A stretch of DNA of 15,873 bases from XN24 sp964413755 (GCA_964413755.1 CAYPTW010000061.1:1-15873), one strand, 5' to 3'; counted from the stretch's first letter, positions 1-7,969 are shown. Numbers and translations: made by a program. Notes: generated by a model from the sequence alone, not told the origin.

Positions 1-534
1 ATCGCCATCAACCGCGGCGAATACGCCGGCGTCTACGCCGGCCAGGCACTGGTGGACGCGGACGGCATCGTGGGCCAGGTGGTGCGCGTCGACCCGCTCG
101 GCGCCGAGGCGATCCTGATCAGCGACCCCAGCCACGCCACGCCGGTGGAACTGATCCGCAACGGGCTGCGCACCGTGGCCCTGGGCGTCGGCGACGTGAG
201 TCGCGTGGAACTCCCTTTCCTGCCCAACAGCGCGGACGTGCGCGTGGGCGACCTCCTGGTCTCCTCGGGCCTCGGCGACGCCTTTCCGCATGGCTACCCG
301 GTGGCCCGGGTGACGCAGGTCGAGCGGCGCCCCGGCGAACCCTTTGCGCGCATCGAGGCGGAGCCGACCGCGGCGCTCAACCGCAGCCGGCAGGTGCTGC
401 TGTTGTGGGAAGGTGGTGAAGCCGAGCCCGTCGAAGTGCCGAGCGACACCGCCGCGCCCCCGCCCGAGGCCGAACCCGGGACAGGGGCCACGACCGAACC
501 GCCGGCCTCGCCGCAACCCGGAGGGGCGCCATGA
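1..534 (+). CDS. mreC: MreC, rod shape-determining protein (5' partial)
   Basis: C-terminal part (177 residues) of MreC, the periplasmic bitopic scaffold of the elongasome that links the MreB cytoskeleton to MreD, RodA and PBP2. The frame is open from base 1, so the start, the membrane helix and the coiled coil lie outside the window. Family signatures are visible in order: VDADGIVGQVVRV, SDPSHATPVELIRNGLR, and VGDLLVSSGLGDAFPHGYPVARV, the typical beta-domain repeats of MreC. The last ~40 residues are rich in Pro, Glu and Ala and look disordered, a tail that varies within the family. The stop overlaps the mreD start in an ATGA (531-534), indicating translational coupling. Internal GTG or ATG codons are not the true start because the conserved domain is already under way upstream of them. 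Confidence 0.96.
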   Translation: MAINRGEYAGVYAGQALVDADGIVGQVVRVDPLGAEAILISDPSHATPVELIRNGLRTVALGVGDVSRVELPFLPNSADVRVGDLLVSSGLGDAFPHGYPVARVTQVERRPGEPFARIEAEPTAALNRSRQVLLLWEGGEAEPVEVPSDTAAPPPEAEPGTGATTEPPASPQPGGAP

Positions 535-1022
535 GCCCGGCGGGACGCGTGCGCCACTGGCCGGTGCTGCTTTCGCTGCTGGTGGCGATGTCGCTGGAAG
601 TCGCGCCGCTGCCTGCTGAGCTGGCGGCCTGGCGTCCGCCGTGGCTCGCCCTGGTCGCGATCTACTGGGTGCTGGCGTATCCGCGCCGCTACGGGCTGGC
701 GCTGGCCTGGCTCGCCGGCCTGGTGCTGGACGTGCTCAAGGGCGGCGTGCTTGGACAGCATGCGCTGGCGATGACTGTCGCGATCTGGATCACCCTGCAT
801 TTCCACCTGCGCCTGCGCGTGTTTCCGCCCTGGCAGCAGACCGTGGCGGTGACGGGCGTGGTGCTGGCACACCAGTTCCTGGTGTTCTGGGTGGACGGCG
901 TGGCAGGGGATGCGGTGCTGGGCTGGCAGCGGCTGACGCCGGTCGCCGTGGCAGCCGTCGCCTGGCCGGTCCTGGCCGCCCTGCTCGGCCGCCTGCGCTT
1001 CCAGCTCCGCATGCAGACATGA
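531..1022 (+). CDS. mreD: MreD, rod shape-determining membrane protein
   Basis: Small polytopic inner-membrane protein (163 aa, the usual family size) of the Rod complex, working with MreC to control RodA/PBP2 activity. The sequence is almost wholly hydrophobic with about five to six membrane segments, roughly residues 8-28, 36-50, 54-70, 78-95, 105-122 and 135-153. The MreD signature is clear: RPPWLALVAIYWVLAYP, followed by GLVLDVLKGGVLGQHALA. The ATG at 531 is supported by a Shine-Dalgarno GGAGG at 520-524, six bases upstream, and overlaps the mreC stop. The gene's own stop overlaps the mrdA start (ATGA, 1019-1022). Confidence 0.96.
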   Translation: MSPAGRVRHWPVLLSLLVAMSLEVAPLPAELAAWRPPWLALVAIYWVLAYPRRYGLALAWLAGLVLDVLKGGVLGQHALAMTVAIWITLHFHLRLRVFPPWQQTVAVTGVVLAHQFLVFWVDGVAGDAVLGWQRLTPVAVAAVAWPVLAALLGRLRFQLRMQT

Positions 1023-2875
1023 GCATCGATCGCCTCAAGGATCATTGGCGCGAACAGCGCATGTTCCTTGGCCGGATCATCGCGGCCGCAGTGGTCGTCA
1101 CGCTGCTCGCGGGCCTGCTCATGTACCGCCTGGTGGACCTCCAGGTGGTGCACTTCGAGCACTTCACCCGTCTCTCGCAGGGCAACCGCGTGCGGCTCGA
1201 GCCCGTGCCCCCGGTGCGCGGGCTGCTGTTCGACCGGGCCGGGCGCCCGCTCGCCGAGAACCAGCCGGTGTACCAGCTGGAACTCGTGCCGGAACAGGTG
1301 CAGGACCTGGAGGCCACGCTGGACGGGCTGGTTGCGCTGGGCCTGGTGCGGACCGAGGACCTGCCGCGTATCCAGGGCCAGATCCGCAGCCAGCGACGCT
1401 TCGAGCCGGCGATCCTGCGGGCGCGGCTGAGCGACGAGGAGGCAGCCCGCTTCGCCGTGAATCGGCCGCGCTTCACCGGCGTGGACATCCAGGCCAGGCT
1501 GGCACGCCGCTACCCGCTCGGGGCGCGCGCGGCGCATGCCGTGGGCTATGTCGGCGCCATCAGCGAGCCGGACCTGAAGCGACTGGACACCGCGAATTAC
1601 GCCGGCACCGCACAGACCGGCAAGGTCGGCGCCGAGCGCGCCTGGGAGGACCTGCTGCACGGCACGACCGGCTTCCGGCAGGTGCTGGTGAACGCCCAGG
1701 GCCGCGCGCTGCAGGAACTCGAGCGCAACGACGCCGTGCCGGGGCGCAATGTTTATCTCACGCTGGACCTGGAACTCCAGGCAGTGGCGGAGGAAGCACT
1801 CGGCGAGCGGCGCGGGGCAATCGTGGCGCTCGACCCGCGCAACGGCCAGGTACTGGCACTCGCCAGCATGCCCGGCTACGACCCCAACCTGTTCAGCATG
1901 GGTATCCCGGCGCCGCTGTACCGGGCGCTGCAGGAGGACCTGGACCAGCCGATGTTCAACCGCGCGCTGCGCGGCCAGTACCCGCCGGGTTCCACCATCA
2001 AGCCCATGCTGGCGCTCGCCGGCCTGCACTACGGCGTCACCTCGCCGCTGGACACGATGTGGTGTCCCGGCTGGTTCAGCCTGCCCAATCACTCCCATCG
2101 CTACCGCGACTGGAAGCGCGAGGGGCACGGCGCAGTGGACCTGGAAGACTCCGTGGCCCAGTCCTGCGACGTCTACTATTACCGCCTGGCCGTGACGCTG
2201 GGCATCGACCGCATGCACGATTTCCTCGCCCTGTTCGGCCTCGGCGCGGCCACCGGCATCGACATCCCCGGCGAACGCGACGGCCTGTTGCCCTCGCGCG
2301 ACTGGAAGCGCAGCGCTTTCCGGCGCCCGCAGGACCAGGTCTGGTTTCCGGGCGAGACGGTGATCACCGGTATCGGCCAGGGCTACATGCTCGCCACACC
2401 GATGCAGCTGGCGCACGCAACGGCGATCCTGGCGAACCGCGGCCAAGGCTATCGGCCCACCCTGCTCGCAGCAGTAGAGGACCCGCTGAGCGGCGCGCGG
2501 GAGGAGTTCGCGCCGCTGCCCCTGCCGCCGCTGCAACTCACGCCCACGCATGTCGAGGAAGCGGTGGACTCCATGGTCGCCGTGGTGCACGGGGAACGCG
2601 GTACCGCACGCGCCATCGGCGTGGACTCTCCGTGGACCATCGCGGGCAAGACAGGTACCGCGCAGGTGGTCGGCATCGCACAGGGAGAGGAGTACGACGA
2701 GGACGAAGTGGAAGAGCGGCACCGGCCGCATGCCCTGTTCGTCGCCTTCGCCCCGGCGGAGAACCCGCGCATCGCCATCGCGGTGCTGGTGGAGAACGGT
2801 GCCAGCGGCAGCGCCGCGGCAGCGCCGATCGCGCGTAAGCTGATCGATAACTGGCTCGGCAGGGAGGGCGGCTGA
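1019..2875 (+). CDS. mrdA: PBP2, peptidoglycan D,D-transpeptidase of the elongasome
   Basis: Penicillin-binding protein 2 (618 aa; E. coli 633), the monofunctional class B transpeptidase that cross-links side-wall peptidoglycan made by RodA. A single membrane anchor lies at about residues 16-38, followed by the PBP dimerisation/pedestal domain (RGLLFDRAGRPLAEN near residue 65) and the transpeptidase domain. All three active-site motifs are present: S325-T-I-K328 (in PPGSTIK), S382-C-D384 (the PBP2 form of SxN) and K544-T-G546. The short acidic stretch after KTGTAQ is normal for PBP2. The start at 1019 is chosen because it gives the expected cytoplasmic tail and overlaps the mreD stop; the frame stays open upstream to 641, but that part lies inside mreD and resembles nothing. 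rodA follows after one base. Confidence 0.97.
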   Translation: MSIDRLKDHWREQRMFLGRIIAAAVVVTLLAGLLMYRLVDLQVVHFEHFTRLSQGNRVRLEPVPPVRGLLFDRAGRPLAENQPVYQLELVPEQVQDLEATLDGLVALGLVRTEDLPRIQGQIRSQRRFEPAILRARLSDEEAARFAVNRPRFTGVDIQARLARRYPLGARAAHAVGYVGAISEPDLKRLDTANYAGTAQTGKVGAERAWEDLLHGTTGFRQVLVNAQGRALQELERNDAVPGRNVYLTLDLELQAVAEEALGERRGAIVALDPRNGQVLALASMPGYDPNLFSMGIPAPLYRALQEDLDQPMFNRALRGQYPPGSTIKPMLALAGLHYGVTSPLDTMWCPGWFSLPNHSHRYRDWKREGHGAVDLEDSVAQSCDVYYYRLAVTLGIDRMHDFLALFGLGAATGIDIPGERDGLLPSRDWKRSAFRRPQDQVWFPGETVITGIGQGYMLATPMQLAHATAILANRGQGYRPTLLAAVEDPLSGAREEFAPLPLPPLQLTPTHVEEAVDSMVAVVHGERGTARAIGVDSPWTIAGKTGTAQVVGIAQGEEYDEDEVEERHRPHALFVAFAPAENPRIAIAVLVENGASGSAAAAPIARKLIDNWLGREGG

Positions 2876-2876
2876 C

Positions 2877-4010
2877 ATGGCCGTGTCTTCATCGGTATTC
2901 GGCGACAAGCATGCCCTCGGGCTCGGCGCGCGCATCCTGGCGGCGCTCAGGCTGGACGCGCCGCTGCTCATGGGCCTGCTTGCCGTCTCGGCGTTCGGCC
3001 TGGTGGTGTTGTGGAGCGCGGGCGGCCAGGACCAGGGGCTGCTGCTGCGCCAGCTGGTGCGCCTCGGCGTCGCCTTCGGCGTCATGCTGGTGGTGGCGCA
3101 GGTGCCGCCCAAGATCCTGCGCCTGTGGGCGCCATGGATGTTCCTCCTCGGTCTCGCGCTGCTGTTCGCCGTGCTCTTTTTCGGCGACATAGGCAAAGGG
3201 GCGCAGCGCTGGCTGGACCTCGGCGTGGTGCGTTTCCAGCCCTCGGAAATGATGAAGCTGGCGGTGCCCATGATGGCTGCGTGGTACCTGCATGACCGCC
3301 CGCTGCCGCCGCGATTCCTCGAGGTCTGCGCGCTGCTGCTCATGGTCGTGGTGCCGGCGTTCCTGATCGCGCGCCAGCCCGACCTCGGCACCGCCCTGCT
3401 GGTGGCGAGCTCGGGGCTCCTGGTGGTGCTGCTGGGCGGGCTCCGGGTGCGCATGATCCTGCTCCTTGGCGCTCTCGGCGCCGCGCTCGCGCCGGTCCTG
3501 TGGTACTTCATGCACGACTACCAGCGCCGTCGCGTGCTGACCTTCCTGCAGCCGGAATCGGACCCGCTCGGGGCCGGCTACCACATCATCCAGTCGAAGA
3601 TCGCCATCGGTTCCGGCGGCCTGTTCGGCAAGGGCTGGGGCAACGGCAGCCAGGCGCAGCTGGAATTCCTGCCCGAGCGCTCGACGGATTTCATCTTCGC
3701 CGTGCTCGGCGAAGAGTTCGGGCTCATCGGCCTGGCCCTGCTGATCGTCGCCTACCTGTTCATCATCGGCCGCGGGCTGTACATCGCGCTGCAGGCCCAG
3801 GACACCTTCGGCCGCCTCCTCGCCGGCAGCATCAGCCTCACCTTCTTCGTCTACGTCTTCGTCAACACCGGCATGGTGACGGGCCTGCTCCCGGTGGTCG
3901 GCGTGCCGCTGCCCCTGGTGAGTTATGGCGGCACGTCCATGGTGACCCTCATGGCGGGTTTCGGTATGCTCATGTCCATTCAAGGCCACCGTAACTTGCT
4001 CGCCAGGTGA
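2877..4010 (+). CDS. rodA: RodA, SEDS peptidoglycan glycosyltransferase
   Basis: SEDS-family polymerase (377 aa; E. coli RodA 370) that polymerises lipid II into glycan strands in partnership with PBP2 at the inner membrane. About ten hydrophobic segments are seen. Family signatures include GAQRWLDLGVVRFQPSEMMKL, ARQPDLGTALL, GSGGLFGKGWGNGSQAQLEFLPE, then STDFIFAVLGEEFG, and the C-terminal VGVPLPLVSYGGTSM. D271 in STDFIF corresponds to the essential Asp of SEDS enzymes. The N-terminus carries ~20 hydrophilic residues before the first helix, slightly longer than usual. The ATG at 2877 has GGAGG at 2863-2867, nine bases upstream. The 3' end overlaps the GTG of mltB (GTGA, 4007-4010). Confidence 0.97.
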   Translation: MAVSSSVFGDKHALGLGARILAALRLDAPLLMGLLAVSAFGLVVLWSAGGQDQGLLLRQLVRLGVAFGVMLVVAQVPPKILRLWAPWMFLLGLALLFAVLFFGDIGKGAQRWLDLGVVRFQPSEMMKLAVPMMAAWYLHDRPLPPRFLEVCALLLMVVVPAFLIARQPDLGTALLVASSGLLVVLLGGLRVRMILLLGALGAALAPVLWYFMHDYQRRRVLTFLQPESDPLGAGYHIIQSKIAIGSGGLFGKGWGNGSQAQLEFLPERSTDFIFAVLGEEFGLIGLALLIVAYLFIIGRGLYIALQAQDTFGRLLAGSISLTFFVYVFVNTGMVTGLLPVVGVPLPLVSYGGTSMVTLMAGFGMLMSIQGHRNLLAR

Positions 4011-5029
4011 ACCGTTTACTGCAATTCCTTTGCTGCGTCGGCCTGGCGGCCGGGCTCGCGCCCGTGGCGACGGCCTCCGCGGAGCAGCCGCTCGACCTGG
4101 CGCGTGACGACGTGCTTGCTTTCATCGCGGGCGCGCAGGAACGCCACGGCCTCGCGCCGGACACGGTGCGTGCCGTACTGGCACAGGCGCGTGTCCAGCC
4201 GCCGATCATCGAGGCCATCAGCCGTCCCGCCGAGCGCGTGCGCCCGTGGCACGAGTACCGCAAGATCTTCATCACCGACGAGCGCATCAGCGCGGGCGCG
4301 GAGTTCTGGCGCCAGCACCGTGAGCAGCTCGAGCGCGTCGCTGCGGAGACCGGCGTACCGGAAGAAATGCTGGTCGGCATCATCGGCGTGGAGACCTATT
4401 ACGGGCGCATCCTCGGGCGCTACCGCGTTCTGGACGCCCTCGCCACGCTGGCCTTCGAGTACCCGCCGCGCAGCGCGTTTTTCAGCAAGGAACTGGAACA
4501 GTTCATCCTGCTGGCGGACGAACAGGACCTCGGCATCGCGGGCCCGGTCGGCTCCTACGCCGGCGCCATGGGGCTGCCGCAGTTCATTCCGTCGAGCTAC
4601 CGTGCCTACGCCGTGGACGGCGACGGCGACGGCCGCGTGGACCTGTGGGAGAGCAAGGAAGACATCCTCGCCAGCGTGGCGAATTACTTCCGTGCACACG
4701 GCTGGCGCCCGGGCGCGCCCGTGGTCGCGCCGGCGGTGCCCGGCGACGCCGATCCGGCCGCGCTGGCGCACCAGGGCTTGTCGGCGAACACCACCGTCGG
4801 CTCACTGTGGCGGGCCGGCATCGGCCTGGCCGGTCCCGCGCCGGCCGACCCGGCGGCCACGGCCGGCCTGTTCGCGCTGGAGCGCGAGGACGGCACGGCC
4901 TACTGGGCGGGCTTCCACAACTTCTACGTCATCACGCGTTACAACCGCAGCCTGATGTACGCCCTGGCCGTGTACGAACTCGGGCAGGCCGTGCGCGCTC
5001 GCGTGGAGGCCGGCGCGGATGCCGGCTAG
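4007..5029 (+). CDS. mltB: Lytic murein transglycosylase B (MltB/SltB1 family)
   Basis: Family 3 lytic transglycosylase (340 aa) that cleaves the MurNAc-GlcNAc bond in periplasmic peptidoglycan. The catalytic Glu is E129 in GVETYYGR; the family motifs GSYAGAMGLPQFIPSSYR and SVANYFRAHGW follow. Residues 204-215 form a complete EF-hand loop (D204, D206, D208, D212, E215), matching the calcium site known in E. coli Slt35. The N-terminus is a secretion signal (MNRLLQFLCC...ATASA, likely cleaved near residue 26) with no convincing lipobox, so the product is probably soluble and periplasmic, like P. aeruginosa SltB1, which lies in the same gene order. The GTG start overlaps the rodA stop; no good Shine-Dalgarno is seen, consistent with coupling. 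It overlaps rlpA by 11 bases. Confidence 0.95.
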   Translation: MNRLLQFLCCVGLAAGLAPVATASAEQPLDLARDDVLAFIAGAQERHGLAPDTVRAVLAQARVQPPIIEAISRPAERVRPWHEYRKIFITDERISAGAEFWRQHREQLERVAAETGVPEEMLVGIIGVETYYGRILGRYRVLDALATLAFEYPPRSAFFSKELEQFILLADEQDLGIAGPVGSYAGAMGLPQFIPSSYRAYAVDGDGDGRVDLWESKEDILASVANYFRAHGWRPGAPVVAPAVPGDADPAALAHQGLSANTTVGSLWRAGIGLAGPAPADPAATAGLFALEREDGTAYWAGFHNFYVITRYNRSLMYALAVYELGQAVRARVEAGADAG

Positions 5030-5840
5030 CCGCGCCGTGCGCCGGCATGGCGCACTCGCCGGCATGTTCCTCCTGGCTGCGGCGCTGGGTGGTTGCGGCA
5101 CGACCCCCGTGGACCAGGATTCCGCACCGGCGCGTCCGCGCGACGTGAGCCATATCCCGGACGCCGTGCCGCGCGCGGAACCGCGCAGCGCGCGCGGCAA
5201 CCCGCCCGTCTACGAGGTCATGGGCCAGCGCTACTACGTGATGAGCGACGCCGCCGGTTACCGTGAGCGCGGCATCGCCAGCTGGTATGGCACCAAGTTC
5301 CACGGCCGCCTCACCTCCAGCGGCGAGCCGTACGACATGTACGCCATGACGGCGGCGCACAAGACGCTGCCGCTGCCCACCTATGTGCGCGTCACTCACG
5401 TGCACAACGGGCGCAGTATCGTCGTGCGCGTCAACGACCGCGGGCCCTTCGTCGGCGACCGCATCATCGACCTGTCCTATGCCGCCGCGGTGCGCCTGGG
5501 CATGCACAACGACGGCACGGCGCTGGTGGACGTCGAGGTGGTCGGCCCCGCTGCGGGCACCACGGCCGCCGTGGCGCCCTCGCCGACTACCGGTTCGATG
5601 GCCGTGGAGCCGGTATGGCTGCAGGTCGGTGCCTTCTCGGATGCCGGCAATGCCGCGCGCCTCCAGGCCAGGCTGGCCGAACGGGGCATCAAGGACGTGA
5701 ACACGCATCCCGAGAAGGGCCTGCGCCGCACCGTCTATCGTGTGCGCATCGGCCCGCTCGGCACCCTGGACGAGATCGAGCGCATGCTCGAGGCCGTGCG
5801 CGCGCTGGGCATCGACGACGCGCACCTTGCCTCGGACTGA
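5019..5840 (+). CDS. rlpA: RlpA, septal-ring lytic transglycosylase lipoprotein
   Basis: Rare lipoprotein A (273 aa). The N-terminus has a lipoprotein signal with lipobox LGGC, so C26 is the predicted lipidated residue and the protein is anchored in the outer membrane. A double-psi beta-barrel domain spans about residues 85-175 (ASWYG at 87-91, TAAHKTLPLPTYVRV, VRVNDRGPF, RIIDLSYAAA). E103 and D140 have the same 37-residue spacing as the catalytic Glu/Asp pair I recall for P. aeruginosa RlpA, which favours an active transglycosylase on denuded glycan. A SPOR domain (about residues 198-270, starting VWLQVGAFSDAGNAARL) should target it to division sites. The start has GGAGG at 5005-5009, nine bases upstream, and overlaps the mltB end. 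It is the last gene of the overlapping mre-mrd-rod run. Confidence 0.95.
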   Translation: MPASRAVRRHGALAGMFLLAAALGGCGTTPVDQDSAPARPRDVSHIPDAVPRAEPRSARGNPPVYEVMGQRYYVMSDAAGYRERGIASWYGTKFHGRLTSSGEPYDMYAMTAAHKTLPLPTYVRVTHVHNGRSIVVRVNDRGPFVGDRIIDLSYAAAVRLGMHNDGTALVDVEVVGPAAGTTAAVAPSPTTGSMAVEPVWLQVGAFSDAGNAARLQARLAERGIKDVNTHPEKGLRRTVYRVRIGPLGTLDEIERMLEAVRALGIDDAHLASD

Positions 5841-5865
5841 CCGCCGCGGCCGGACGGTGTAACAT
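5837..5865 (+). promoter_or_regulatory. Predicted sigma-70 promoter for dacA-ybeD-lipB
   Basis: CTGACC at 5837-5842 (4 of 6 to TTGACA) and TAACAT at 5860-5865 (4 of 6 to TATAAT) are separated by exactly 17 bases, directed towards dacA. The -35 element overlaps the rlpA stop codon. A 7-bp inverted repeat (ACCGCCG 5840-5846 / CGGCGGT 5869-5875) flanks the -10. This is a prediction from two moderate hexamers; readthrough from rlpA is also likely because no T-tract terminator is seen in the 76-base gap. Confidence 0.4.
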
Positions 5866-5916
5866 TTCCGGCGGTCCCCTCCACAGCCCGCCGGCACCAA
5901 GCCGCCAAAGGAATCC

Positions 5917-7074
5917 ATGCGCCTGATCACCGCCCTCTGCGTCGCCCTCTCCTTCCTGCTCGCCCCGCTGCACACCTACGCGCAAGCCGGCCCGCCCGCG
6001 CTGCCGCCGGTGCCTGCGTCTCCGGCCGTGGCGGCCCGGGCGCACATCCTGATGGATTACAACTCGGGCAGCGTGCTTGCCGAGGAGGCCGCCGACGAGC
6101 GCATGGACCCCGCCAGCATCACCAAGCTGATGACCGCCTATGCGGTGTTCAGCGAGCTGCGCAAGGGCGAGATGAAGCTGGACGACATGGTGACGGTGAG
6201 CGAACGCGCCTGGCGCACCGGCGGTTCGCGCATGTTCATCGAGGTCGGCACGCGCGTGCGCGTCGACCAGCTGATCCGCGGCATGATCATCCAGTCCGGT
6301 AACGACGCCTCGGTGGCCCTCGCGGAGTACACCGCGGGGACCGAAGCGGCCTTTGCCGAGCTCATGAACGAATACGCGCGGCGCCTGGGCATGCGCAACA
6401 CCAACTTTCGCAATGCCACCGGGCTGCCGGCCGAAGACCATTACAGCTCGGCGCGCGATATCGCCTTGCTGGCAGCGGCCATCATCCGCGAGTTCCCCGA
6501 GTTCTACTCGCTCTATTCCGAGCGCGAGTACACCTACAACGACATCACCCAGCGCAACCGCAACAAGATGCTGTGGCGCGACCCGAGCGTCGACGGCATC
6601 AAGACCGGCATGACGGACGCGGCGGGTTATTGCCTGGTCTCGTCGGCGGAGCGTGGCGACATGCGCCTCATCTCGGTGCTGCTCGGCACCAACAGCGACA
6701 AGGCGCGCGCCGACGCCACCCAGGCCCTGCTGAACTGGGGGTTCCGCTTCTACGAGAGTCATCGCGTCTACGCTGCGGGTGAGCCGGTGACCACGACGCG
6801 GCTGTGGAAGGGCGAGGTCGAGGCACTGCCCCTCGGCCTGCAGGAAGACCTGTGGGTGACGCTGCCGCGCGGCCGCTACGAACTGGTGGAGGCCACCATG
6901 GAGCTGCAGACACCGCTGATCGCGCCAGTGGCCCCGGAAGAGGCGGTCGGCCGGCTGCGGCTGACGCTCGAGGGACAGTCCCTCGCGGACCTGCAGCTGT
7001 ATCCCCTGGCGCGCGTCGCCGAGGGCAGCCTGCTGCAGCGCGCTATCGATTCGGTACAGCTCTGGTTCGAATGA
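5917..7074 (+). CDS. dacA: D-alanyl-D-alanine carboxypeptidase (PBP5/6 type)
   Basis: Low-molecular-mass PBP (385 aa) that removes the terminal D-Ala from peptidoglycan pentapeptides. A cleavable signal peptide (residues 1 to about 22, ending TYAQA) is followed by the S11 peptidase domain with all three motifs: S67-I-T-K70, S127-G-N129 and K229-T-G231. The PBP5 C-terminal beta domain follows (about residues 285-370), and the last ~15 residues (LLQRAIDSVQLWFE) form the amphipathic helix that holds the enzyme to the outer face of the inner membrane. The ATG at 5917 is preceded by AAAGGAA (5907-5913), a fair ribosome site with close spacing. A short Pro-rich linker (residues 25-36) precedes the catalytic domain. 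The stop overlaps ybeD (ATGA). The P. aeruginosa counterpart at this place is called dacC. Confidence 0.96.
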   Translation: MRLITALCVALSFLLAPLHTYAQAGPPALPPVPASPAVAARAHILMDYNSGSVLAEEAADERMDPASITKLMTAYAVFSELRKGEMKLDDMVTVSERAWRTGGSRMFIEVGTRVRVDQLIRGMIIQSGNDASVALAEYTAGTEAAFAELMNEYARRLGMRNTNFRNATGLPAEDHYSSARDIALLAAAIIREFPEFYSLYSEREYTYNDITQRNRNKMLWRDPSVDGIKTGMTDAAGYCLVSSAERGDMRLISVLLGTNSDKARADATQALLNWGFRFYESHRVYAAGEPVTTTRLWKGEVEALPLGLQEDLWVTLPRGRYELVEATMELQTPLIAPVAPEEAVGRLRLTLEGQSLADLQLYPLARVAEGSLLQRAIDSVQLWFE

Positions 7075-7334
7075 GCGACGACACGCTGCTCGAGTTCCCC
7101 TGCGACTTTCCGCTCAAGGTAATGGGCCGGAAGGCGGACGACTTCGCCGCCCTCGTGGTGGCGCTGGTGGAAAACCATGCCGGCCCGATCCCGGCCACGC
7201 GCGTGCGCGAGCGCCTCAGCCGGGACGGCAACTTCGTCGCCCTGACCGTCCTGGTGCGAGCACAAAGCAAGCCCCAGCTGGACGCCATTTACGCCGACCT
7301 CAGCGCACACGAGCGCGTGCTCATGGTGCTCTGA
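7071..7334 (+). CDS. ybeD: YbeD/DUF493 family small regulatory protein
   Basis: An 87-residue protein, exactly the length of E. coli YbeD, between dacA and lipB as in E. coli and Pseudomonas. Recognisable features are the N-terminal EFPCDFPLKVMGR, the central RLSRDGNFVALTVLVRAQS and the C-terminal ERVLMVL, predicted to form a ferredoxin-like alpha/beta fold resembling regulatory (ACT-like) domains. The molecular function is not established; conserved linkage to lipB suggests a tie to lipoate metabolism or envelope stress, but that is inference. The start at 7071 overlaps the dacA stop and has no strong Shine-Dalgarno. A frame open further upstream (to 6804) lies inside dacA and is not coding. 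The stop shares one base with the lipB ATG (TGATG). Confidence 0.93.
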   Translation: MSDDTLLEFPCDFPLKVMGRKADDFAALVVALVENHAGPIPATRVRERLSRDGNFVALTVLVRAQSKPQLDAIYADLSAHERVLMVL

Positions 7335-7969
7335 TGAAAGCGCCCGTGGTCCGGCGCCTCGGCATGGTCGACTACGAGCCGACCTGGCGGCGCATGCAGG
7401 CGCTCGCTGAGACCCGCGGCCCCGAGCAAGCGGACGAGATCTGGCTGCTGCAGCATCCCCCTGTTTTCACCCTCGGGCTCAACGGCAGCCGGGCGCACCT
7501 GCTGGCGCCGGGTGACATTCCGGTGGTACAGGTCGACCGGGGCGGCCAGGTGACCTACCACGGGCCGGGACAGCTGGTGGTCTACCCGCTGCTCGACCTG
7601 GGCCGCAACGGCCTGGGCGTGAGGGCGCTGGTGTGCGCGCTGGAGCGGGCCGTGATCCGTTGCGTCGCCGCCTACGGCATAGAGGCGCGTGGCGACCGCG
7701 AAGCGCCGGGTGTCTACGTCGAGGCACGCAAGCTGGCGAGCATCGGCCTGCGCATCCGGCGCAACTGCAGCTACCACGGCCTGGCGCTGAACGTGGACAT
7801 GGACCTCGAGCCGTTCCGTCGCATCAACCCCTGCGGCTTCAGCGGCCTGGAGGTCACGCAGCTGGCTGATCTCGGGGTGGCGACGCCGCTGGAAACGGTG
7901 ATGGATGACCTCGAGCGGGCGTTGCTGGCGGAGCTTCAGGACCCCGCCAGCCTGGCCTGCAGCGCGTAA
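7334..7969 (+). CDS. lipB: LipB, octanoyl-[ACP]:protein N-octanoyltransferase
   Basis: Cytoplasmic enzyme (211 aa) that moves the octanoyl group from acyl carrier protein to lipoyl domains, the first step of endogenous lipoate synthesis. Visible family motifs: LLQHPPVFTLG, DRGGQVTYHGPGQLVVYPLLDL, and the catalytic pair K133 (in RKLASIGLRI) and C167 (in INPCG), the Lys/Cys dyad known in E. coli LipB. The start ATG at 7334 overlaps the ybeD stop. lipA, which often follows, is absent here: the 3' end instead overlaps the end of the opposite-strand murU by 34 bases, so the C-terminal ~11 residues (QDPASLACSA) lie in DNA shared with murU. Confidence 0.96.
   Translation: MKAPVVRRLGMVDYEPTWRRMQALAETRGPEQADEIWLLQHPPVFTLGLNGSRAHLLAPGDIPVVQVDRGGQVTYHGPGQLVVYPLLDLGRNGLGVRALVCALERAVIRCVAAYGIEARGDREAPGVYVEARKLASIGLRIRRNCSYHGLALNVDMDLEPFRRINPCGFSGLEVTQLADLGVATPLETVMDDLERALLAELQDPASLACSA

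Noticed and set aside
641..1018. N-terminal extension of PBP2 by 126 residues
   Set aside because: The frame is open, but it lies inside mreD in another frame, is Arg/Ala/Gly-rich and does not resemble PBP2; the ATG at 1019 gives the family-typical terminus.
689..3511. Very long open frame on the minus strand (about 940 codons) across mreD, mrdA and rodA
   Set aside because: It is antisense to three clearly conserved genes. Long antisense frames are common in GC-rich DNA because stop codons are rare, and the translation is low-complexity with no recognisable domain.
4031..4036. MltB cysteines at residues 9-10 as a lipobox
   Set aside because: The preceding residues (Q-F-L) do not fit the [LVI][AST][GA]C pattern and the hydrophobic core would be cut too early; a signal peptidase I site near ATASA fits better.
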